DNA from: RYN-230 sp963768945
GTDB taxonomy: Bacteria; Actinomycetota; Actinomycetes; Streptosporangiales; Streptosporangiaceae
Length of the DNA: 64,000 nt
Assembly (NCBI GenBank): GCA_963768945.1
Contig: CAVYJW010000003.1
Span: 372,001-436,000 of the forward strand
Direction of reading: 5' to 3'
This document shows positions 1 to 8,004 of this stretch, in pieces. The notes under the pieces were generated by a model, which worked only from the letters and a program-made list of their open reading frames with translations, made no database searches and was not told the origin of the DNA. Positions within the stretch are counted from its first letter, which is position 1. Every line of letters starts with the position of its first letter. The position numbers and the translations under genes were made by a program.

Positions 1-1
1 G

Positions 2-421
2 GACCAGTTCGGCGCCCGTGATCGAGTGAGGGTGTGCCGGTTCATCGAGGCGGCCAGGAAGGCCGGGGTGGACAAGGGCTATATAGCTGCTCATCGGCGC
101 GCATGGTGGTCAGTCGGCCTCACGGCACCAGCGCCGATCCTGGCCACGTACATGGCCCGGCGACCTCCGGCTTTCGTGATCAACGCTGCCGGGGCCCGGC
201 ACATCAACATTGCCCACGGTCTCTACCCGCGCCAGGAGTTGGACAGCCACACGCTTTCCAGGCTGGCAGAGGCTTTGCGGACCGGGACGGTTCTCGGTCA
301 GGGGCGCGTCTACGCAGGCGGCTTGACCAAGTTTGAGCCTCGGGAAATGGAGCGGCTCATGGTGCCGGACCTGAGCACGCTGAGGAGTCAAGAACCTCTC
401 TCCGCCGCGCTGGGCGCTTGA
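2..421 (+). CDS. DNA methyltransferase, C-terminal fragment (cut by window edge)
   Basis: The reading frame is open from the first bases of the window, so the gene starts upstream and only about 139 C-terminal residues are seen. The segment reading YMARRPPAFVINAAGARHIN, then a Leu-rich helix and GGLTKFEPREMERL, matches the C-terminal target-recognition part of class I N6-adenine DNA methyltransferases of restriction-modification type. The catalytic NPPY region lies outside the window. It ends one base before the stop of the convergent methyltransferase at 422, so the two 3' ends abut. The family call is recognition by eye; an unrelated protein cannot be excluded. Confidence 0.55.
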   Translation, partial: DQFGARDRVRVCRFIEAARKAGVDKGYIAAHRRAWWSVGLTAPAPILATYMARRPPAFVINAAGARHINIAHGLYPRQELDSHTLSRLAEALRTGTVLGQGRVYAGGLTKFEPREMERLMVPDLSTLRSQEPLSAALGA

Positions 422-1342
422 TCAATTCGCGCAAGGTGCCGGTTTGTGCTCCGCGATGCCGCCGCTATCAACTTCCTCCGTGCTGCGCCGTGCCGTGACG
501 AGAGCCGCGACCGTGCTAGCGCGAATCGGCCGCCCGAGCCGCTCATAAATGGCCTCGTATTCACGCTCCAGGGCTTGACGTTGGCGCGGTGAAAGCCGAG
601 CGTAAAACGACATCGTACGAACGAGAGCATTGAGCTCGTCAGGAGTGTGCTCGATGAGCTTCGGTATGACTGCCACCTGAACATCGCCGAACAAGCGGCC
701 GGCATAATCTTGCCCTATGTCGTAGCTGCCGAGCCAGGCCCATACCTCTGAGACGTTGCCACGGCGTTGCTCCATCCCAGCGAGCGTGGCGTCGAGATCC
801 CTGTAGGTTGGCCAATTAGCGGCAATGTCCGGGGCGACCTTTTTCATGGCGGCGAGCGCTGCTTCCTGATCTCGCTTGCTGCGCGGCTCCTCAAGTCCGC
901 AGTACTGCACGAGGGCGAGCGTTCCACCGGGAACAAGTACGTCAGCGGTCTTCTGCCAACTGACCTTAGGGTCAACCCAGTGAAACGCGGACGCAGAGAA
1001 CACGGCCTGAAACTGCTCGCGGGGAAGCAATGCATCCTCGAACTGAGCGTTCACAAACTCCACCTCTCCAGCACCTTCCAGGTTCTGCCTGGCGAGTGCT
1101 ATGAGGCTCTTGCCGGGTTCGAGTGCTGTGACGCGCAGGCGCCGGGCGAGAAGGCCGCGCGTCAGCTGGCCGCTTCCACACCCGACCTCAAGCACATGAT
1201 CACCGCTCCCGATCCCTGCGACCTGGCAAGCTCGGTCGACGAGTTCGTCAGGATAAGCCGGACGCCGGCGGTCGTACTCAGCCGCGATCTCGTCAAAGAC
1301 CTTGCCGTAACGACGCGCAGTAGATGCTGGTAGCCGTGTCAT
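422..1342 (-). CDS. Class I SAM-dependent methyltransferase
   Basis: A 306-residue soluble methyltransferase. SAM motif I is VLEVGCGSGQ at residues 50-59, followed by an acidic motif II (ALEPG) and a post-motif FSASAFHWVDPKVSWQKTADVLVPGGTLALVQY, typical of the Methyltransf_11/25 group that modifies small molecules or lipids. The ATG at 1342 gives the usual N-terminus ARRYGKVFDEIAAEYDRRRPAYP seen in this family. The substrate cannot be deduced. It is a single gene, convergent with the DNA methyltransferase on its left and followed upstream by a 160-nt gap before an aldo/keto reductase remnant. Confidence 0.85.
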   Translation of the reverse strand: MTRLPASTARRYGKVFDEIAAEYDRRRPAYPDELVDRACQVAGIGSGDHVLEVGCGSGQLTRGLLARRLRVTALEPGKSLIALARQNLEGAGEVEFVNAQFEDALLPREQFQAVFSASAFHWVDPKVSWQKTADVLVPGGTLALVQYCGLEEPRSKRDQEAALAAMKKVAPDIAANWPTYRDLDATLAGMEQRRGNVSEVWAWLGSYDIGQDYAGRLFGDVQVAVIPKLIEHTPDELNALVRTMSFYARLSPRQRQALEREYEAIYERLGRPIRASTVAALVTARRSTEEVDSGGIAEHKPAPCAN

Positions 1343-1502
1343 TCATTGGCCTCCGATCAATGCTCGTTACTGTGATCGCCGTGTCATGATCGCGGCCAAG
1401 TTCCGCCGTCTGATTTCCCGGGTCTGGGCTGAGCCCGCCGCTGACGCAGGGCCAGCGGCGCCTCAAGGCGCCGCCTCGATCCGGGTGCGGCTCAGCTTGG
1501 CA

Positions 1503-2093
1503 TCATGGCGACCCTGACCGCTGGAATCTGCCGCCTTGGATGCGCCGGCTGCGCTGGGACTGCCCGGGCTGCCCGTAGGGGTAGTCGGGGGCAGGTGGTT
1601 CGCTCGCGTCGTCGGGTAGCTGCATGTCCTCGGGGCTGAGCTGGACGCTGGCGGCGGCCAGGTTGCCGGAGAACTGCTCCAGCGAGCGGGCGCCGAGGAT
1701 CACCGAGGAGACCGCGGGCCGGGCCAGCACCCAGGCGATGGCCACCTGGGCCATGGGCATGCCGTGGCCCTCGGCGACGTTGCGGACCGCGTCGAGAACC
1801 TGCCAGGTCTGCTCTGAGCCGCCGCGCTGGTTCCAGATCCGCATCCTCTCGTCGGCGTTCTCGACCACCCGGGTGCCCGGCGCGGGCGGTTCGCCGCGCT
1901 GGTACTTGCCGGTCAGCCAGCCGCTGGCCAGCGGGGACGAGGCGAGCAGGCCCAGTCCCGCGTCCGGGCAGGCGGGCACGATTTCCGACTCGATGGCCCG
2001 GGCCAGCAGGTTGTACTGCGGCTGCAGCGGGACGGGGGCGGACAGCCCGCGGGCCTCGGCGGTGACTACCCGGCCCGTCCGCGCCCTATCCCT
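1503..2093 (-). pseudogene. Aldo/keto reductase, 5'-truncated remnant
   Basis: The frame encodes the C-terminal half of an aldo/keto reductase. It reads EARGLSAPVPLQPQYNLLAR (about 2057-1998), then ESEIVPACPDAGLGLLASSP, GWLTGKY, the NADPH-binding part SSVILGARSLEQF, and a normal C-terminal end. Recognisable homology begins abruptly about 190 codons from the stop and runs into the 3' end of the neighbouring REC/PIG-L gene (stop at 2095). The N-terminal half, with the catalytic Asp, Tyr and Lys, is missing and no start codon precedes the homologous part except an internal GTG at 1979. I infer a 5' deletion, probably linked to the junction with the chemosensory operon. Confidence 0.75.
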
Positions 2094-2094
2094 A

Positions 2095-3189
2095 TCACCC
2101 AGACGCCATGAGGGTGCCGCTGTCAGCCGCGCGGGTGGCGAGTTCCGCCCCGGGCCCGCCGGGCTGGCCAGCGGTCATGGCAGCCTCACGGATTACTTCG
2201 AATGCCTCCGCGTAGAGCCCGTCGCCGTGGCGTGACCAGTAGCGGGCGGTCGACTTGATCAGGTCCGGTACCAGATAGGCCCGCACCTCTGTTTGTGAGG
2301 CGAAGGCCTTGATGGCCATGAGCTTCCGGTCAACCTGGTCGTCGATGGTCACGAAGCGGGTCGGCCGGAAATCGACCGTGGCCGACGGGGACTGGAAGCA
2401 GTAGACGCTGCCGATCGTGCGGGTGGCCACCATGGCGGCGCGATGAACGTTGCGGTGATCCTGGTGCACGTCGTGGAGCGAATGGGTGTAGATCACCGTT
2501 GGCCTGACCGTCTGGACCACGCTGCTGATCACGCTGATCGTCGGATCGCCTTCCCTGATCTGGGTGTCCTGCAGGTTCTCCAGGAACAATGTGGCGCCGA
2601 GCGCAAGCGCAGCCATCTCGGATTCCCCCGCCCTCGTGCTCTCCGTTCCGCCGCGAGCCCCGCGGCTGAGCGTCAGCACCGAGACCTCGTGGCCCATGCT
2701 GCGGTGCACCAGCAACGCGCCTGCCGCCCCGATCTCGACGTCATCCGGGTGCGCGCCGATGGCCAGGACGGACTGCCGGGCAGCCAGCCGGGCGGCGCGC
2801 CCCTTGGCGGCCAGCGCACTGACAGTGGCCAGGAGCTGATCTGGCGGCATCGCTTTCTGCAGGAACTCATCGGCGCGATCCCGCAGCGCGCCGACGGCGT
2901 TGTCGAGTGACGCGTGACTGGTCAGCACGGCGACAGGGAGATCGGGGGCGACCCGCCGCAGCGCCTGCAGGAGTTCGAGACCCGTCATGCCGGGCATCTC
3001 CACATCGGTGAGGACCAGATCCCAGGTCTCCGAGGTGGCCTGCTTCAGCGCGGCAGCCGGGTCGGTCGTGTGCGACACGTCGAATCCGCCGCGGGCGCCG
3101 AGCAGGTTCACCAGGAAACGGCCCGTCACCAGGTCGTCGTCAACCACGAGGATGCGTCCCGGTGGCTCGTCATGATCGTTGCTGGCCAT
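2095..3189 (-). CDS. Response regulator receiver fused to PIG-L/LmbE-type deacetylase
   Basis: A 364-residue two-domain protein. Residues about 12-125 are a CheY-like receiver with acidic pocket DDD at 17-19, phospho-acceptor Asp62 (LTDVEMPGMTG), Thr90 and Lys112. Residues about 140-345 are a PIG-L (LmbE) zinc deacetylase with the metal-binding AHPDDVE at 146-152 and HQDH at 242-245. Known PIG-L enzymes remove N-acetyl groups from GlcNAc-linked substrates such as mycothiol precursors. It lies 116 nt downstream of cheR on the same strand, so it is probably the output, or one output, of the chemosensory operon. The inference is that phosphorylation gates a deacetylase. The substrate is unknown. 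Confidence 0.88.
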   Translation of the reverse strand: MASNDHDEPPGRILVVDDDLVTGRFLVNLLGARGGFDVSHTTDPAAALKQATSETWDLVLTDVEMPGMTGLELLQALRRVAPDLPVAVLTSHASLDNAVGALRDRADEFLQKAMPPDQLLATVSALAAKGRAARLAARQSVLAIGAHPDDVEIGAAGALLVHRSMGHEVSVLTLSRGARGGTESTRAGESEMAALALGATLFLENLQDTQIREGDPTISVISSVVQTVRPTVIYTHSLHDVHQDHRNVHRAAMVATRTIGSVYCFQSPSATVDFRPTRFVTIDDQVDRKLMAIKAFASQTEVRAYLVPDLIKSTARYWSRHGDGLYAEAFEVIREAAMTAGQPGGPGAELATRAADSGTLMASG

Positions 3190-3305
3190 GCGCTCGCTCC
3201 TGTCTGTAGCCCGGTTCGCATGCCGCGATTCTTGTTGCGGTCAGCTATCTTTCCATTACAATAGGTGATAATTACTGGTAGAGCCCGACAGGGGGGCTCC
3301 TGCGG
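3190..3305 (-). promoter_or_regulatory. AT-rich gap between cheR and REC/PIG-L gene, possible internal promoter
   Basis: This 116-nt gap contains a stretch (about 3233-3280) far richer in A and T than its surroundings, just upstream of the REC/PIG-L gene. Every other junction in the operon overlaps or nearly abuts, so a separate promoter here is plausible. No precise -10/-35 pair is claimed. Confidence 0.3.
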
Positions 3306-4547
3306 TCAGGTTCCTTCACGGAGCCGGGCGCGGCATGCGGCGGCGATGTCACCGATATCGATCTGCTGGAGCATCTGCTCGTGCCGGTCATCCCCCGGGT
3401 CGAGTGTGCGCAGGGCCTGCCCGTATGCGCGCCGGGCAGCCTGCGTGTCGCCGAGGGCGTCATAGGCGCGGCCGAGAGTGAAGGCAGCAAGCGCGAACCG
3501 GGCGTCGTTGCAGAGCGCGCGGCGAAGCGCGACCGCTGCCGCCACCGGGTCCCCCGATTCCAGGCTGACGAGCCCCTGAATGAAGTGCGCGTCGGCGTCG
3601 AGCGGGGTGTCCGCGAGCAGCGACGCCACGAAGGCCAGGGCGCCGTCGCGGTCACCATTGTCCGCCGCGTCCAGCGCAGCCGCCAGCCGCTGTCCGCGCG
3701 GCAGCGACGGCTCCCGGCGCAGCGGGGGGCGCAGTTCGGGCCCGGATGGTCCGGCCTGCCCGGCGGGCCGGACGTCGCGCGGCGCGGACGGCCGGTGCGG
3801 CCGGTGCAGTGCGTCCGCGGCCCCGAGTATCAGCGTGCCTCCCGGCCGCAACGATCCTTCGAGCGAGTCGATCACGGTCGAGACGAGCGGCGGGCTGAAG
3901 TAGATGAGCACGTTCCGGCAGGTGATGAGGTCGAAGCAGGCTTCGCCCGGTGGGGGGCTCGGCTCGCGCGCGAGGTTGTGCGGGCGGAAGCGCACCAGCC
4001 TGCGCAGGAGGTCGCCGATCACATAGCTGCCGTCGGGCGCCCGGTGGAAGTAACGGCGGCGCAGGGCGGGCTCCAGCACCCGCACTGCGCGCTCACGGTA
4101 CCGTCCGTCTGCCGCGTCGGCGAGCGCAGCCTGTGAGACATCAGTCCCCAGCACGTCAACTGGCGCCGCCTCCGGAGCGAACGCATGCGCGGCCAGCAGG
4201 GCCAGCGTGTAGGCCTCCTCCCCGGTCGCGCATCCGGCACACCAGACACGGATGGTTCCTGAGCTCGCCGCGCGGGCACGCTGGAGAAGCGCATGCCACG
4301 GAATCTCGTCCAGCTGGCCACGATCCCGGACAAAGAACGTTTCCTGGTTCGTCACCTCGTCGATCAGCCGGGCGATCAGATCGCGGCCGCCTGCCGGGTC
4401 CGACGTTGCCCGCGCGAAGGCCGCCACGCCCAGTCCGGGCGCCGTGCGCTCCACGGCGGCCCGGAGGGCCGCCTCCCGCGCCGCCGGGAGCACGATTCCG
4501 GTCTCGTGGCGGACCAGGTCCGCGATCTCGGCCAGTTCGGGGTTCAT
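3306..4547 (-). CDS. cheR: CheR chemoreceptor methyltransferase with C-terminal TPR region
   Basis: A 413-residue CheR that methylates glutamates of the chemoreceptor using SAM. The N-terminal helical domain ends in the signature NQETFFVRD (67-75), followed by SAM motif VWCAGCATGEEAYTLAL (101-117) and CRNVLIYF. Residues about 285-400 form tetratricopeptide-like helices (GDRDGALAFVASLLADTPLD, ALGDTQAARRAYGQALRTLDP). TPR-tailed CheR proteins are known from alternative (non-flagellar) chemosensory systems. Its ATG overlaps the cheB stop codon as ATGA (4544-4547), showing translational coupling. Confidence 0.93.
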   Translation of the reverse strand: MNPELAEIADLVRHETGIVLPAAREAALRAAVERTAPGLGVAAFARATSDPAGGRDLIARLIDEVTNQETFFVRDRGQLDEIPWHALLQRARAASSGTIRVWCAGCATGEEAYTLALLAAHAFAPEAAPVDVLGTDVSQAALADAADGRYRERAVRVLEPALRRRYFHRAPDGSYVIGDLLRRLVRFRPHNLAREPSPPPGEACFDLITCRNVLIYFSPPLVSTVIDSLEGSLRPGGTLILGAADALHRPHRPSAPRDVRPAGQAGPSGPELRPPLRREPSLPRGQRLAAALDAADNGDRDGALAFVASLLADTPLDADAHFIQGLVSLESGDPVAAAVALRRALCNDARFALAAFTLGRAYDALGDTQAARRAYGQALRTLDPGDDRHEQMLQQIDIGDIAAACRARLREGT

Positions 4548-5581
4548 CGTGTCCCCGCGGCCGGCTGACGGCCCAGTCCCACCAGGCAGGCGGCAATCTT
4601 CTCCGGTGGCAGGACGACCGTGACCCCTAGCCCGATCGCGGACTTCGGCATCCCGAACACCGCCGAGGACTGCTCGTCCTGCGCGATAGCCAGCCCGCCG
4701 CAGCGCAGCACCGCAGCGGCGCCGACCGCACCGTCGCTGCCCATCCCCGTCAGCACGACCGCGACACCCGCCCTCCCGGCCGTCGCCGCGATGCTCGTGA
4801 GCAGGACATCACCGGACGGGCGGTGGTGCCCCGCAACCGTGTGCCTGTCCAGTGCCAGCCGCCCGGAGGCAGCGAGCGTCAGGTGCGCGCCCTCGGGTGC
4901 GAACCAGACCCCGGCGCCTGCCCGTGCGCCGGGCGCGGCGAGGGCGACGGGCACACCGACGTTCTGGTCCAGCCAGCGGACCAGCCCGTCGGTGAATCCA
5001 GCGGCGATGTGCTGTACGACAAGGATCGGGATCGGATAGTCAGCGGGCAGCGCGCCGAGCAGGCGCATCACCACCTGGGGGCCGCCAACTGACGCGCAGA
5101 TGCCGATCACGGAGGCGCGGCGGGCCGGGGCCGGCCCGCCGCAGAGGCCACCGAGCCGGGGGCTCAGATGGCGGATCACGCGAGCGTGGCTGAGCACCTT
5201 TACCCTGTGCCGGAGTGCGGCCCCCGATGGGCAGGCCGGGTCGAGCAGGTCGAGGTCGTCTTTAGCGAGCACGTCGAGCGCCCCCGCGGCCAGCGCGGCC
5301 GCGGGCAGGCCGGTTCCCGGGCCGGCCTGGCCCGACAGCACGAGGATCGGCAGTGGCCGGGAGCTCATGATCGTCCCGACTGCGTCGATCCCGCCCATCC
5401 CGGGCAGCGCAACATCCATGGTCACCAGGTCCGGCGCAGCACGCGGCAGCGCGGAAATAGCCTCCTCCGCGGTGGAGCAGACGGCCACGACCATGATGTC
5501 TCCGTCGTGCTCGAGCATCCGCAGCAGGGCAGCGGCATAGGTGACCGAGTCCTCGCAAATCAGCACGCGCAGCGGCGTCAC
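4544..5581 (-). CDS. cheB: CheB receptor methylesterase
   Basis: A 345-residue CheB with a receiver domain (phospho-acceptor Asp56 in LVTMDVALPGMGG) and a C-terminal methylesterase with the Ser-His-Asp triad in ICASVGGPQ, VVQHIAAGF and LTGMGSDGA. It demethylates or deamidates chemoreceptors to reset adaptation. I chose the GTG at 5581, four bases after the cheA stop and behind a GCAGGTG-type ribosome-binding site, because a longer open frame to 5782 only adds sequence antisense-like in composition and opposite the end of cheA. It overlaps cheR by four bases. Confidence 0.92.
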   Translation of the reverse strand: MTPLRVLICEDSVTYAAALLRMLEHDGDIMVVAVCSTAEEAISALPRAAPDLVTMDVALPGMGGIDAVGTIMSSRPLPILVLSGQAGPGTGLPAAALAAGALDVLAKDDLDLLDPACPSGAALRHRVKVLSHARVIRHLSPRLGGLCGGPAPARRASVIGICASVGGPQVVMRLLGALPADYPIPILVVQHIAAGFTDGLVRWLDQNVGVPVALAAPGARAGAGVWFAPEGAHLTLAASGRLALDRHTVAGHHRPSGDVLLTSIAATAGRAGVAVVLTGMGSDGAVGAAAVLRCGGLAIAQDEQSSAVFGMPKSAIGLGVTVVLPPEKIAACLVGLGRQPAAGTR

Positions 5582-5585
5582 CCCG

Positions 5586-7604
5586 TCACCTGCCGACGAG
5601 TCGCTCGACGGTCGCGAGCAGAGCCTGCTGATCGAATCTCCCCTTGGCCATGTAGGCGTCCGCGCCCGCCTCGATCCCGCTGAGCCTGTCTTCGTCGGCG
5701 GCACGCGAAGTGACGATGACAACCGGCAGCGCCGAGCGCGCGGTGTCGGCCCGGATCGCCCGTGTGAGGCCGATTCCGTCAAGCTCGGGCATCTCCAGGT
5801 CGGTGATGACGAGCGCGACCCCCGCGTCCCGGTCGAGGACGGCCAGTGCGTCCCGCCCGTCGCGAGCCGTCAGCACGGAGTAGCCGGCCGCCTCCAGGAT
5901 GCTGCGCTGAAGCTCGCGGACGGTGAACGAGTCCTCGACCACGAGGACTTTCGGTGCCTCGGCCCCGCCGTCCGCGGTTCCGGGCACGATCGGCCGGGGA
6001 ACACCATGAGACCTCCGCGTGAGTATCGCGGGCTCGACGAGAAGCGCGATCCGGCCATCGCCCAGGATGGACGCACCGAGGTAGCCTTCGAGGCCGGCCA
6101 GGAGCGGGCCGAGGGGCTTGACCACGACCTCCTCCTCACCGAGGAGCGCATCGCAGGTCACGACGGCCCGGCGGCCGCCGAGGGAGATGACGAGCGCTGG
6201 CGGCCGTTCGCCCAGCGGCGGCGCTGCCGCGCCGATGAGCTCAGCGAAATCCGCGACGGGCACTGATCTCCCGCCGACCTCCAGGGCTGGCCTGCCCTCG
6301 AGTGTCAGTGTCGCCGTCACCATCAGCACCTTCTCCACCACCGCCAGCGGGACGCCGTAGACGGCAGCCCCGCGTTCGAAGAGCAGCACCTCCATGAGCG
6401 CCAGCGCCACGGGGAGCAACTGGATGACCTCCATGCCCTGACCGGGCTCGCTGTGAACATCCAGGCTGCCGCCCAGCGAGTGCACGTAGGTCCGGACGGC
6501 ATCGAGGCCGACGCCGCGCCCGGCCAGGTCGGTCACCTTTTCCGCCGTCGAATACCCCGGCCTGGCGAGGACGTCCGCGAGCGATCCCTCGCGGCGGGCT
6601 TCTCTGATCACCTCCGGTGCGGCGCCCCTTCCGTCGTCCGTCACCGCGATCTCGACGAAGCTCCCGCGTGGCGTGGCGCGCAACTCCACGCGCCCGCAGG
6701 CGGGCTTGCCCGCGCGTTCCCGTTCGGCCGGCGATTCGACGCCATGGATCACCGCGTTCCGCAGCAGGTGCCCGAGCGGCTCGGAGAGGCTCTCCAGGAT
6801 CACCCGGTCGAGCTCGGTGCCGGCGCCCGTGACCACAAACTCGACCTCCTTGCCCGCGGCCCGTGCGAAGTCCCGGACCATGCGCGGCAGCGGCCCCGCG
6901 ATCACCGCGAGCGGCAGCGTCCGCATCCCGACCGCGGTGTCCTTGAGGTCGTCGAGCAGGCGCTCACCTGCCCCGAGCGCCTCGGCGACGTCCTGGGACT
7001 GCCCGGCCTCTCCGTCTAGCGAGTGCGCCAGCCTGGCCCGGTACTGCATGATCTCGCCGGCCACGTCGAGCAGATGGTCGATCTTCCCGGCCGGAACCCG
7101 CAGTGTCCGGACGTCGCCGGCGGTCGCAGGAGAGGCCGCGGCAGGCTTCCTGCCTGTGGCAGGCGTGCTGGCCGCGGCGGGCGTGCTGGCCGCTATGGCG
7201 CTGACCTCAGGTGCGCTCCCCGGGGACTCCTCGCCGCCCGGCCCCGCCCGGCATGCGGCAAGATCATCGAGCAGGCCGGCCACGGGTTCCGCGGTCCCGT
7301 TGATTTGCGCGCGCAACGCGGCGGTCGCACGGAGCAGCGGCGCCGCGAAATCCGGCGGGAAGGCTCCTGCCGCACGGACGCTCGCCAGGACGTCCTCGGC
7401 GGCGTGCGCCAGCGCACGGACATCGTCGAAGCCGAGCATCCCGGCCGCCCCCTTGATGGTGTGGGCGTTCCGGAACAGCGAGTCGATGGTCTCGGCGCCC
7501 GCCGTCCCGGACTCGACCGCGAGCAGCGCCGTATCCATCTCGTCGAGCCGCTTAGCTGACTCGTCGCGGAATAGCCCGGTCAGGTCAGCGTCCGGATCGC
7601 TCAC
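5586..7604 (-). CDS. cheA: CheA hybrid histidine kinase with C-terminal receiver
   Basis: About 672 residues. An Hpt domain carries the phospho-His48 in NAHTIKGAAG. A dimerisation/HATPase domain follows with LSEPLGHLLRNAVIHGVES (N box), DDGRGAAPEV and GRGVGLDAV. Then come a CheW-like domain and a C-terminal receiver (LVVEDSFTVREL, phospho-Asp in ITDLEMPELDG). It phosphorylates CheB and probably the REC/PIG-L protein. The built-in receiver can act as a CheY-like output or a phosphate sink, as in FrzE-type kinases. The GTG at 7604 gives the normal Hpt start and overlaps cheW by 20 nt. Confidence 0.93.
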   Translation of the reverse strand: MSDPDADLTGLFRDESAKRLDEMDTALLAVESGTAGAETIDSLFRNAHTIKGAAGMLGFDDVRALAHAAEDVLASVRAAGAFPPDFAAPLLRATAALRAQINGTAEPVAGLLDDLAACRAGPGGEESPGSAPEVSAIAASTPAAASTPATGRKPAAASPATAGDVRTLRVPAGKIDHLLDVAGEIMQYRARLAHSLDGEAGQSQDVAEALGAGERLLDDLKDTAVGMRTLPLAVIAGPLPRMVRDFARAAGKEVEFVVTGAGTELDRVILESLSEPLGHLLRNAVIHGVESPAERERAGKPACGRVELRATPRGSFVEIAVTDDGRGAAPEVIREARREGSLADVLARPGYSTAEKVTDLAGRGVGLDAVRTYVHSLGGSLDVHSEPGQGMEVIQLLPVALALMEVLLFERGAAVYGVPLAVVEKVLMVTATLTLEGRPALEVGGRSVPVADFAELIGAAAPPLGERPPALVISLGGRRAVVTCDALLGEEEVVVKPLGPLLAGLEGYLGASILGDGRIALLVEPAILTRRSHGVPRPIVPGTADGGAEAPKVLVVEDSFTVRELQRSILEAAGYSVLTARDGRDALAVLDRDAGVALVITDLEMPELDGIGLTRAIRADTARSALPVVIVTSRAADEDRLSGIEAGADAYMAKGRFDQQALLATVERLVGR

Positions 7605-8004
7605 CGCTGAGCCCTTCAAGCGAATCGAAGACCCTGGGCACGTCGATGACACCGACGAGGTCACCGTCGGCCAGCGTGGCGCCCGCCAGCAGGTCCGACT
7701 CGGTCTCTTCGGCCGGGTCTTCCAGTTCGCCGACCTCACTCACGTCGTCCACCGCGAAGCTTGCCTGGTGGCCCCGGGCCTCGGCGATGAGTACGCGTTC
7801 CGGCGGCCCGGTCCGCGTGACGCCGAGAAGCCGCGCGAGGTCGACGACCGGCAGGATGCGGCCGCGCTGGTTCCAGATTCCGAGCAGTTCCGGCCGGGCT
7901 TGCGGAACGGGCCTCACCTGGCCGACATCGGCCACGCCGAGCACGTGCTCGACCGGCATCGCATAGGTTTCAGACGCGATCCGCAGCCGCACGTAAACGC
8001 GCAC
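7585..8004 (-). CDS. cheW: CheW coupling protein
   Basis: A 139-residue CheW/SH3-like adaptor that links the receptor to CheA. The characteristic segments are YAMPVEHVLGVADV, ELLGIWNQRGRILPVVDL and FAVDDVSEVGEL. Length and layout are normal. It overlaps the chemoreceptor gene upstream by 35 nt and cheA downstream by 20 nt, an unusually compressed arrangement. Confidence 0.92.
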   Translation of the reverse strand: MRVYVRLRIASETYAMPVEHVLGVADVGQVRPVPQARPELLGIWNQRGRILPVVDLARLLGVTRTGPPERVLIAEARGHQASFAVDDVSEVGELEDPAEETESDLLAGATLADGDLVGVIDVPRVFDSLEGLSGERSGR

